A stretch of 64,000 nt of DNA. Origin: JASJBU01 sp963790775. Its GTDB lineage: Bacteria > Pseudomonadota > Gammaproteobacteria > Chromatiales > Chromatiaceae. The notes under the pieces are model-generated. The model made no database searches, was not told where the DNA came from, and saw nothing but the letters and a program-made list of their open reading frames with translations. The stretch covers positions 62,001 through 126,000 of the forward strand of contig CAWBPR010000006.1 in NCBI GenBank assembly GCA_963790775.1. The letters run 5' to 3'. Positions 36,427-44,088 of this stretch are shown here, one piece after another (position 1 is the first letter of the stretch; every line of letters begins with the position of its first letter). A program made the translations under genes and the position numbers.

Positions 36427-37350
36427 ATGGAATATTGGGCCGTAAAGATTGGTTATTTTCTAATCACCCTGGGAATAGTCACAGTCTACGGGTTACTGCT
36501 CGGGGCTACCGTTGCCCGCACCATGGCAAAAGTGCAGGGACGTATCGGTATTCCTTACTGGCAACCCTTCCTGGATATCCTCAAGAACTTTGGCAAGCGC
36601 ACCGCAGTGAGCCACGGGGTGATGTTCTACCTGGGGCCGGTATTCCGGATCGCGGGTGGCATCGGCACCCTGGCATTCATTCCGGTGATCTATGGCAGTG
36701 AGATGTTTTCCAACTTCAGTTTTGCCGGTGATCTGCTGTTGGCGATGTACTTCGTCTTCTTCGGCCAACTCGGTATGGCTCTGGGGGCAGGGGAGAGTGG
36801 TCACCCCTTCAGCGCCATCGGTGTGGCCCGTGGTCTGGGGCAGATGACAGCCTACGAGGTACCTTTCGCATTGGCCATCATCGCCATCGTGATTCAGTAC
36901 GATACCCTGTCCATTAACGAGATCGTGGCTGCGCAGCAGGGTGGAGTTATGAACTGGACCCTGTTTACCAATCCACTGGCAGTGGTTGCTGCCATGCTGG
37001 CCTTTCTGGGCATGACCATGTATCCGCCGTTTGATGTGGTGACTGCGCCAAACGAGATACCGATTGGCCCGCCCACCGAGTATCACAGCTCTTTTCTGGC
37101 AATGATGGCTACCAATCGGGCCATTTTTGCCGGCGCTAAACTTATCTTGTTTATGGATCTGTTCTTTGGTGGCGCCAACGGGCTGATCGAGCTGGTGATC
37201 AAGACCTGGGCCATCTACATGGTGGCTGTGGTGGTGGGTGCTGCCTTTCCGCGTTTTCGGGTCGATCAGTCGATTCGCTTCTTCCTACGCATTCCCACCC
37301 TGATCGGCATAGCGTCGATTGCATTTGTACAGATTTTTCTCATCAATTGA
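36427..37350 (+). CDS. NuoH-like membrane linker subunit (MbxM-like)
   Basis: A 307-residue membrane protein with about eight helices, homologous to NuoH/MbhM. Conserved regions include GRIGIPYWQPFLDILKNFGK (near 37-56), GESGHPFSAIGVARGLGQM and a PPFDVVTAPNEIPIGPPTEY loop, the counterpart of the NuoH quinone-chamber loop. It begins 3 bp after the D-fusion stop and couples the membrane arm to the hydrophilic arm encoded next. Confidence 0.92.
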   Translation: MEYWAVKIGYFLITLGIVTVYGLLLGATVARTMAKVQGRIGIPYWQPFLDILKNFGKRTAVSHGVMFYLGPVFRIAGGIGTLAFIPVIYGSEMFSNFSFAGDLLLAMYFVFFGQLGMALGAGESGHPFSAIGVARGLGQMTAYEVPFALAIIAIVIQYDTLSINEIVAAQQGGVMNWTLFTNPLAVVAAMLAFLGMTMYPPFDVVTAPNEIPIGPPTEYHSSFLAMMATNRAIFAGAKLILFMDLFFGGANGLIELVIKTWAIYMVAVVVGAAFPRFRVDQSIRFFLRIPTLIGIASIAFVQIFLIN

Positions 37351-37390
37351 TTGTCCAATTAACAATTGATGATGATAACGGAGCGAGGCG

Positions 37391-38023
37391 ATGTTAACTA
37401 AAGACAAATCACTCGGCCCTATGGCCAATGAAGGACTCACGGCGGAAGAGCGGGATCTTTTCTCCGACGCGAGACCGGTCCCTTATCAGCCTTATCCGGT
37501 TGAGGTGGTGGAGAAATTCATCAACTGGGTCAGGGCAAACTCCCTGTGGTTGCTCGCCTTTGGCACAGGTTGCGGGGCGGTGGAGCTCAACCCGCTGATG
37601 ACCTCCCGCTATGATGCCTATCGTTTCGGCGTTCAGCCTCGTCCTACGCCACGCCAGGCATCGGTGTTCATGATCGGTGGTTACGCCTCGGTGAAGACCT
37701 TGAAGCGCATTATCCGCTCCTATGAGCAGATGCAGGGCCCCAAGTTCGTGGTGGCCCTGGGTATCTGCCCGGTGAATGGCGGCATGTACTGGGACAGCTA
37801 CAACACGGTGAATCAGTTCGATCTGTACATCCCGGTGGATCTTTATATCACCGGCTGTATGCCGCGTCCCGAAGTGTTGCTTGCCGGTGTGCTGGAGCTG
37901 AAGAAGAAGATCAAGGAGGGCCGCGCCGACGGTCATAACCGGTATATCGAGAATCTGGATTGGTACAAGGCCAACCAGAAACGCATCATCAAGAAGTGGG
38001 ACATGCCGGACTACAGCTGGTAA
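37391..38023 (+). CDS. NuoB-like Fe-S subunit (MbxJ-like)
   Basis: A 210-residue protein homologous to NuoB/MbhJ, which carries the terminal N2-type [4Fe-4S] cluster. Cys61 (GTGCGAVEL), Cys126 (GICPVNGGMY) and Cys156 (ITGCMPRPE) match three of the four ligands. In NuoB the first site is a Cys-Cys pair; here the second is Gly, and the C-x2-C form of hydrogenases is also absent. The cluster may be [3Fe-4S] or use another ligand. An extra 30-residue N-terminal tail is present. Confidence 0.9.
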   Translation: MLTKDKSLGPMANEGLTAEERDLFSDARPVPYQPYPVEVVEKFINWVRANSLWLLAFGTGCGAVELNPLMTSRYDAYRFGVQPRPTPRQASVFMIGGYASVKTLKRIIRSYEQMQGPKFVVALGICPVNGGMYWDSYNTVNQFDLYIPVDLYITGCMPRPEVLLAGVLELKKKIKEGRADGHNRYIENLDWYKANQKRIIKKWDMPDYSW

Positions 38024-38059
38024 ACGTATTGACACCATAAGCCATATTGACAGCAGATT

Positions 38060-38611
38060 ATGAACCAAGACTCGAAGAGCCTCATCACCCAGCTTGCAGA
38101 CCATTACTCTATTACAGAGGTCAAGGAGCAGAAGGGCAGTTTGCTGCTGCTGAAGATTCCCAAGCAGGATGCGGTGCAGTTTATCCGCGAACTGCGTGAC
38201 GGGGGGAAGTATACCCACCTGGCCTTCATGACGGTCATAGACTACATCGAGGATGGGCGCTTCACTCTGACCTACATGCTGCATAACTATGAGCGTCACC
38301 ATAATATCGCCGTGCATGTGGATATAGGCCGGGATGGCGAGGAGATGGATTCCATCCACGAGCTCTGGGCCCATGCCGCCACCTACCAACGCGAGCTGCG
38401 TGAGATGTATGGCATTCGTTTTCCAGGCAGTCCAAGACTGGACGACGACTTCTGTCTGGAGGGTTGGGATGAGATTCCACCGATGCGCAGGGAGTTCGAT
38501 ACCGTGGCCTACAGCAAAGATCGCTTCTTCGACCGGGAAGGTCGCATCAGCGAAGATCCCCGCGAGCACATGAAGCAGATCATGTACCCGATCCATACTG
38601 ATAACGACTGA
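38060..38611 (+). CDS. NuoC-like subunit (MbxK-like)
   Basis: A 183-residue soluble subunit of the 30-kDa complex I / MbhK family. The signature ELREMYGIRFPGSPRLDDDF (about 113-132) and the following WDEIPPMRREFD match well. It packs against the NuoD-like subunit in the hydrophilic arm. It lies 36 bp after the NuoB-like gene. Confidence 0.92.
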   Translation: MNQDSKSLITQLADHYSITEVKEQKGSLLLLKIPKQDAVQFIRELRDGGKYTHLAFMTVIDYIEDGRFTLTYMLHNYERHHNIAVHVDIGRDGEEMDSIHELWAHAATYQRELREMYGIRFPGSPRLDDDFCLEGWDEIPPMRREFDTVAYSKDRFFDREGRISEDPREHMKQIMYPIHTDND

Positions 38612-38638
38612 TTTTCCAGAATTACGGAAACGTAGAGC

Positions 38639-39775
38639 ATGCAAGAACAGAACGCGCCCATCGACCTGGAATCAGGTAAATACGTCAAGATCTGGCAGGG
38701 ACCGCAGCACCCCGGCATCACCGGAAATATGTCCCTGGAGCTGATCCTGTGCGGCGACGAAGTTGTCGACTGTAAGACCCATGTGGGTTATCTGCACAGG
38801 GGCTTCGAAAAGCTCATGGAGCGCCGCACCTTTATTCAGAATTTCCCGATCGTGTGCCGTATCGCGGTGCCAGAGCCTACCTTCAATGAATATCTCTACG
38901 CAGCGGCAGTGGAGGAATTGTCGGGTATAGAGTCACCCGAGCGGGCAGAGTGGCTGCGTACCCTCAATCTCGAGTTGATGCGCCTGGCCAGTTATTTGAT
39001 GTGGTTGGGTGGCATCGGCGCTGCGTTTGGTCAGGGCACTATCTATCAGTGGACTGTCACCCACCGCGACTATGTACTGGACCTGTTCGAAGAGATGACC
39101 GGCGCCCGTGTCTACCACATGTATATAGTCCCTGGCGGGGTGCGAGCGCGTCTGCCGGAAGGCTTCGAGGGGCGGGCCCGCGATGTCTTGAGCCGGGTCG
39201 AGAAGCTGCTTGGTGAAGTGGAGAAGGTGCTGTTCAAAAATGTGGTATTCAAGGCCCGCACCAAGGGTCTCGGCTTTATCTCGAAGGAGATGGTTGACCA
39301 ATATGGTATAGTCGGACCTAACGCGCGCGCTGCTGGTTTTGCGCGTGACCTGCGTCGGGACGAGCCCTATCTGGTTTACGATCAGCTCGAGTTCGACGTG
39401 ATCACCGGTACCGAATCCGATACCTATGCACGTGCCGAGGTACGGCTTCAGGAGATGTTCGAAGGCATCCGCATGATGCGTCAGATGCTCGACCGCATGC
39501 CCACCGAGGGCTCCTTTCAGGCCAAGATGCCCAATGTACTGCACTGGGAGGTGCCTGCCGGCGAGACCTACGTCAAGGCCGAGTGCACCCGCGGAGAATA
39601 CGGCTACTACCTGGTGACCGACGGAACCCAGTTTCTGCGCCGGGTGCATGTCAGAGGGCCAAGCTACACTCATGCCATCGCGGTGATGGAGAAGTTGGCG
39701 GTAGGCACCAATATTGCTGATATCGCTGGCCTGATGGTCTCCCTGCATACCTATCCCCCCGAAATCGAGAGGTGA
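38639..39775 (+). CDS. NuoD-like subunit lacking NiFe ligands (MbxL-like)
   Basis: A 378-residue homologue of NuoD and group 4 hydrogenase large subunits. GPQHPGITG (21-29) and YLHRGFEKLMERR (51-63) are conserved. In hydrogenases an N-terminal CxxC and a C-terminal DPCxxC bind NiFe; here only Cys73 (FPIVCRIAV) lies near the first site, and the C-terminus reads SLHTYPPEIER with no cysteine. It therefore cannot hold a NiFe centre and should act on another electron acceptor or donor, as in Mbx/Mbs and complex I. It is 4 bp before the NuoI-GltD fusion. Confidence 0.92.
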   Translation: MQEQNAPIDLESGKYVKIWQGPQHPGITGNMSLELILCGDEVVDCKTHVGYLHRGFEKLMERRTFIQNFPIVCRIAVPEPTFNEYLYAAAVEELSGIESPERAEWLRTLNLELMRLASYLMWLGGIGAAFGQGTIYQWTVTHRDYVLDLFEEMTGARVYHMYIVPGGVRARLPEGFEGRARDVLSRVEKLLGEVEKVLFKNVVFKARTKGLGFISKEMVDQYGIVGPNARAAGFARDLRRDEPYLVYDQLEFDVITGTESDTYARAEVRLQEMFEGIRMMRQMLDRMPTEGSFQAKMPNVLHWEVPAGETYVKAECTRGEYGYYLVTDGTQFLRRVHVRGPSYTHAIAVMEKLAVGTNIADIAGLMVSLHTYPPEIER

Positions 39776-39779
39776 CCGC

Positions 39780-41567
39780 GTGAGTCTGAAAGATCTCATT
39801 TCACCCTTTTATGTTTGGCAGCGGGCTTTTGAAAAGCCCTATACCCAGAAACATCCTATTCAGGAGCGACCCGGTGCGCCCCGTTATCGCGGCTTCCACG
39901 TCAACGTGCTGGAAGAGTGCGTCGGTTGTGGCACCTGCGAAACGATCTGCCAGAACCACGCTATCGACATGGTGCAGGTAGAGGGCCTGGAACCCAAGCC
40001 GGGTGACAGTGGCCTACGGCCAAAGTTTGATTATGGACGCTGTTGCTGGTGTGCACTGTGTGTGGATATCTGCACCACCCGCTCCTTGCGCATGAGCAAC
40101 CACTACGCCTGGATCACCGAAGATCCTACTGATTTCAACTTTATCGCTGGCGCGGACAATATGTCCTGGAACGGCCAGGAGTTGGGCTACCGCCGCGACG
40201 ATGACTATCATCTACTGCGTGGTGAACGTATCGAAATGGAGATGCTGGCCCCGGAAGAGGGGCTCAAATCCTTCGATGAGGTTATGCTGGGCTATACCGA
40301 AGAACAGGCGAAAGATGAGGCTGACCGCTGTATCGAGTGTGGACTCTGTGTCGCCACCTGTCCTGCGCATATGTCGATTCCTAACTACATCAAGACGGTA
40401 CGGGAAGGTAATTATGAGGAAGGTCTGCGTATCCTCTACGAGACCAACCCCTTCTCCTCAACTTGTGGACGCATCTGCACCCACCGATGTGAGGATGTCT
40501 GTCCGGTCGGCGCTCAAGGTGATCCACTGGCGATTCGCTGGCTCAAACGAGCCATCGTCGATCGTATTCCGAGAGAACGTTACCGTGAAATTCTCGGTGA
40601 CGAGGTGGTGGAAAACGGCAAACAGGTGGCCATAGTCGGCGCCGGTCCCGGTGGCATGAGCGCCGCTTATTATCTACGCCGTAAAGGTTACGCGGTGACC
40701 GTATTTGAGGCTCAGGATCGGGCCGGCGGCATGTTGCGTTATGGCGTACCCTCCTATCGGTTGCCGGATAATCAGCTGGATAAGGATATCGAATACATCC
40801 GTTCCCTGGGGGTGGAGATGCGCTTCAATACCCGCGTAGGTAAGGAAGTAGAGTTCTCTGAACTCATGGATAAGTATGACGCGGTGTTCATGGCGCTTGG
40901 TTTGAATGTGCCATCCAATCTGCGGGTCAATGGAGAGGATCATTCACGAGTACTATCTGGTTTGCAGGTGCTGGATGATGTCGCCAGCGGCAAGGATCCC
41001 GGCGTAGGTAAAAAAGTTGCGGTGATCGGCGGCGGTAACGTGGCGATGGATGCGGCCCGCGTCTCACGCCGCTTAGGTGCGGATGTTACAATTCTCTATC
41101 GTAGGCGCATCGAGGATATGCCTGCCGATCCGGAGGAGATCCATGAGTCCCAGGCCGAGGGTTGCAATATTGTGATTCAGGCAATCCCGGTGGAGATCAA
41201 GGATGCACCGACTCCGGATCAGGTGATTATTGCCTGGGGCGAGGCGGAGATGGTGGCCGATGACAAGGGTGGTCGTCCCCGTCCGGTGCTGCAGGAAGAC
41301 CGTATGCATGAAGAAACCTACGATTGCATCATCTCGGCCATCGGCCAAGGCGGCAATCTGGATTTTATCCCGGGTGAATACCGCGATCAGATCGAATTCA
41401 AGTGGGGCAAATTTGTACCGGGTGAATATCAGCAGACCACTTTGAAAAAGTTGTTCGTGGGTGGTGATATCGCCAATAATACTGCTGATGCGATCAGCGC
41501 CATCGAGGATGGTCACCACGCTGCTCGGGGCATCCACAAATTACTTACTGGTGAACTGGACTCCTGA
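39780..41567 (+). CDS. NuoI ferredoxin domain fused to GltD/NfnB-type FAD-NAD(P)H oxidoreductase
   Basis: This 595-residue protein joins two modules. Residues 40-105 form a NuoI/MbhN-like double [4Fe-4S] domain (Cys47/50/53/57 and Cys88/91/94/98). Residues 180-590 form a glutamate synthase small subunit-like oxidoreductase: Cys184/187/190/194 and Cys229/233/237/241 for further clusters, FAD motif VGAGPGG (286-292) and NAD(P) motif GGGNVA (417-422). Such flavin modules oxidise or reduce NAD(P)H in GltD, NfnB and SudA. The fusion suggests that NAD(P)H (or reverse flow from the membrane arm) is the partner of this complex. It starts with GTG and lies 20 bp before a ferritin-like gene. Confidence 0.9.
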   Translation: MSLKDLISPFYVWQRAFEKPYTQKHPIQERPGAPRYRGFHVNVLEECVGCGTCETICQNHAIDMVQVEGLEPKPGDSGLRPKFDYGRCCWCALCVDICTTRSLRMSNHYAWITEDPTDFNFIAGADNMSWNGQELGYRRDDDYHLLRGERIEMEMLAPEEGLKSFDEVMLGYTEEQAKDEADRCIECGLCVATCPAHMSIPNYIKTVREGNYEEGLRILYETNPFSSTCGRICTHRCEDVCPVGAQGDPLAIRWLKRAIVDRIPRERYREILGDEVVENGKQVAIVGAGPGGMSAAYYLRRKGYAVTVFEAQDRAGGMLRYGVPSYRLPDNQLDKDIEYIRSLGVEMRFNTRVGKEVEFSELMDKYDAVFMALGLNVPSNLRVNGEDHSRVLSGLQVLDDVASGKDPGVGKKVAVIGGGNVAMDAARVSRRLGADVTILYRRRIEDMPADPEEIHESQAEGCNIVIQAIPVEIKDAPTPDQVIIAWGEAEMVADDKGGRPRPVLQEDRMHEETYDCIISAIGQGGNLDFIPGEYRDQIEFKWGKFVPGEYQQTTLKKLFVGGDIANNTADAISAIEDGHHAARGIHKLLTGELDS

Positions 41568-41587
41568 TCACAGGAAGAGGAACACAC

Positions 41588-42034
41588 ATGAATACCGTAG
41601 ACGAGATTCTCGATTTTGCCATTGAACGCGAACAGGCGGCAGCCGACTTCTACAGCAATCTGGCTGAGAGAGTCAGCAGTGCCTGGATGAAGGATATGCT
41701 GCTCTCCTTCAGCAAGGAGGAGATGCGCCACAAGGGCAAGCTCAAGTCAGTGAAGAAGGGCGAAAAGCTGTTGTCGCCCGAGTACCATGTCCAGGATCTG
41801 AAAATCAGCGATTATCTGGTGGATGTGGAGCCGCAGGATGATATCAGTCTGCAGGATGCCATGATTGTGGCGATGAAACGGGAGAAGGCCGCTTATCGCC
41901 TCTATTCAGATCTGGCCGTTAAAGTGACTGACCCGGAGCTCAAGGAACTGTTTCTCGGCCTGGCTCAGGAAGAGGCGAAACATAAACTCTATTTCGAGAC
42001 CCAGTACGATGACCAGGTGATGCGGGATAATTGA
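41588..42034 (+). CDS. Ferritin-like (rubrerythrin/erythrin-type) diiron protein
   Basis: A 148-residue four-helix protein with two repeats of the diiron pattern: EREQAAADFYSNLAE with EEMRHKGKL, and KREKAAYRLYSDLA with QEEAKHKLYF (ExxH in each second helix). No rubredoxin domain follows, so this is a single-domain ferritin-like protein. Gene order places it as the last member of the Mrp/Nuo-like operon. Possible roles are peroxide or oxygen protection of the Fe-S arm; this is inferred from the family and position. Confidence 0.85.
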   Translation: MNTVDEILDFAIEREQAAADFYSNLAERVSSAWMKDMLLSFSKEEMRHKGKLKSVKKGEKLLSPEYHVQDLKISDYLVDVEPQDDISLQDAMIVAMKREKAAYRLYSDLAVKVTDPELKELFLGLAQEEAKHKLYFETQYDDQVMRDN

Positions 42035-42045
42035 AGATACACTGA

Positions 42046-42061
42046 GCTGGTATACACCAGC
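42046..42061 (+). terminator. Small hairpin after the Mrp/Nuo-like operon
   Basis: GCTGGT and ACCAGC pair around the loop ATAC, 11 bp past the ferritin-like stop, followed by GTGATTT. The stem is perfect but short and the U-run is weak, so termination may be incomplete. The convergent tRNA gene begins 21 bp further on. Confidence 0.4.
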
Positions 42062-42082
42062 GTGATTTGGCAAATTGAAATA

Positions 42083-42158
<76 letters not shown>

Positions 42159-42170
42159 CAAAGAGGCGAC

Positions 42171-42200
42171 ATTATAGTCGTGGAGTTCCTCCCAGGTCTA
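42171..42200 (-). promoter_or_regulatory. Promoter of tRNA-Thr
   Basis: On the minus strand a perfect TATAAT (42171-42176) lies 12 bp before the mature tRNA 5' end, with TAGACC (4/6 match to TTGACA) 18 bp further upstream. This spacing gives a leader of only about 5 bases. Confidence 0.6.
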
Positions 42201-42295
42201 TCTCATCTTACTGGATTTATTGGATGAGGCTTTACAATCTCCAATAGTGATAGCTTAGGCGTCGCGCCAATGTAGCGCAGCTTTATAGTCTGAAG

Positions 42296-43388
42296 TTATT
42301 CTCGTGTTGCGTATAAAGAGTAGGGCTCTGGAGGTAACATAGGTTCTCTTTCCATGACCAGATCAGCGCACAACCTGGCGGATGCCGGACCTAGCACCAC
42401 TCCGTTACGGAAATGCCCTGCATTGATAAAGAGACCCGGCAGTTCAGGATGAGCTGTGATGTAGGGTACGCCTGCTGGGGAGCCTGGCCTCAATCCTGCC
42501 CAATGCTTTTCTATGGAATATTTACTTAAGATTGGGAAACGCTCTGTGGCAATGGTGTAGAGCTCATCTCTTGCTGCTTGTGTCGTCTTTTTCTCAAAGC
42601 CAACATCTTCGATGGTACTGCCAAACAACACCCGCCCATCTTTTCTTGGAATGATGTAGCGATTTTCCTCCAATACAATTCGTTTGATGATTCCTGGTTT
42701 TGTTTTGAATAAAAGCATCTGGCCTCGAATCGGTCGAATCTCAGGCTCAGGGGTAGTGGATTTTAGTAATTGAGATGTCCAGGCTCCGGCGCAGATAACA
42801 ACCTTATCAGCATACATATCCTCGGTGGTTGTCTTAACGCCAATTACCCGGTTATGGGATGTCAGCAGCCCTGTGACAGTCTGATGTGTCTGGATGTTGG
42901 CTCCAAGGCTTACAATGTCTAAAGCCAAAGCCTGGGCTAGCCTGGGGTTTCTAACCTGGCCTACTGCCGGCATCCATATCGTGTTGTCTTGCGGAGCGGC
43001 AAGTTGAGGCTCAAGTTTGGCAACCTGTTCCCTTGATATCAGCGATAAATCGATCTGGTATTTCTTTGCCCAAATTTCCGCTCTCTGCGTTTCATTAGGC
43101 TCAGAGATCAATAAGCCACTATTGAGATACTCTGGATCGACATGCGATGAATGACTAAGTGAATCGCACAGATCTGGATAACGGGTCTGGCTCCATTTGG
43201 CTAAAGCGGTAATGCTTTCAGGATACCGCCATGGATAGAGGGGCGAAACAATTCCGCCCCCTGCCCAGGATGATTCCCGTCCCAGTTCATTCTGTTCTAT
43301 GAGTGTGACCTGGTTGTCGCATTAGTAGGAGTTCCTGTGCAGTGAGCATACCGAGTATGCCGCCGCCAACGATAAGACAATCTGCCAT
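42296..43388 (-). pseudogene. thiO: ThiO-like FAD-dependent glycine/D-amino acid oxidase, frameshifted
   Basis: The N-terminus from ATG 43388 is a Rossmann FAD motif (CLIVGGGILGMLTAQELL), and the C-terminal 271 residues carry the DAO family core, with IRPIRGQMLLF, HWAGLRPGSPAGVPYI and a C-terminal GHFRNGVVLGPASARL. Glycine oxidase ThiO supplies the imine for thiazole synthesis in thiamine biosynthesis. The frame breaks once, near 43319: one extra base (or two missing) separates ELLLM from DNQVTLIEQNELGRESSWAGGG, after which reading is clean. No thiG or thiS is adjacent. The gene may be functional if the shift is an error. Confidence 0.75.
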
Positions 43389-43451
43389 AATGCTGTCTGT
43401 TGGTTGCCATAAGCCGTGGGCTATTGTCGAAAGAAATAGAGGACGCGTCTA

Positions 43452-43483
43452 GTGTTCCTTCACCATCCCTGGTAAAAGAACAC
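43452..43483. other. Long imperfect stem-loop downstream of pilE
   Basis: GTGTTCCTTCACCA and TGGTAAAAGAACAC form a 14-bp stem with two mismatches and a TCCC loop, in the 201-bp gap between thiO and pilE. There is no U-tract on either strand, so it may be a transcript-end stabiliser or a processing site for the pilus operon. Confidence 0.35.
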
Positions 43484-43589
43484 CCGCTATTTGAATACTA
43501 CAAGCGTTACTTTTGCGTGGCTGAAACCACAAGATACGAGCAAGTAATCTGGCTTGATAAGCGCTATTAAGCTCGGGGTAAGAAGACAA

Positions 43590-44006
43590 TCACCAACATC
43601 GAGTCACATCTGCGCCCGTGCCGCTTTTTACGCCAAGGTGGGTGATGGTTATGGTTGTACAGTCGGCGTCCGCTCTGGTTGGAGTGGCGGTTCCGGTAAA
43701 GGTTGCACCGCCCGTGGTGGTTAAATTGTAGTAGCCATTTTCTGTTGCCGTATTGATGCCTGAAACGTCGTTTGAGCTGTCACCATCACCATCACTGTCT
43801 TGAATGCTGGCGGCATAGGAGCCATTGACGGTATAAAAACGCTCCTGCGCCTGAGCCAATTGAAGTAGCGCGGAGCGTCCTTCGGAACGCCTCCCTTCGA
43901 GGGCTTGCTCCTGGTACGAGGGATAAGCGATAGCTGCGAGAATACCGATAATTGCGACAACAATCATCAATTCGGTAAGGGTAAATCCGAGTTGGTTTCC
44001 TCTCAT
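43590..44006 (-). CDS. pilE: Type IV minor pilin PilE-like
   Basis: A 138-residue pilin with a six-residue leader cut by PilD before GFTLTELMIVVAIIGILAA (Phe1 and Glu5 conserved), a long hydrophobic N-terminal helix, and a compact globular domain ending with a Cys pair (ADCTT... and VTRCW), the D-region loop. It is the last gene of the pilV-W-X-Y1-E set; PilE is one of the minor pilins that prime pilus assembly. It lies 82 bp after the pilY1 stop. Confidence 0.9.
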   Translation of the reverse strand: MRGNQLGFTLTELMIVVAIIGILAAIAYPSYQEQALEGRRSEGRSALLQLAQAQERFYTVNGSYAASIQDSDGDGDSSNDVSGINTATENGYYNLTTTGGATFTGTATPTRADADCTTITITHLGVKSGTGADVTRCW

Positions 44007-44088
44007 GGTTGTTGACCTGATCTATCATTTGAGTTGAACCCATGATTTACGTCCCTTGGTGTATCCCGCAGGGTTTTCCGTGGTTTTC

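Noticed and set aside
30840..42034. Reading the locus as a standard complex I (nuo) operon or a NiFe hydrogenase
   Set aside because: NuoA, E, F, G, J and the separate L/M/N genes are missing and Mrp subunits are present instead; the NiFe-binding cysteines are absent.
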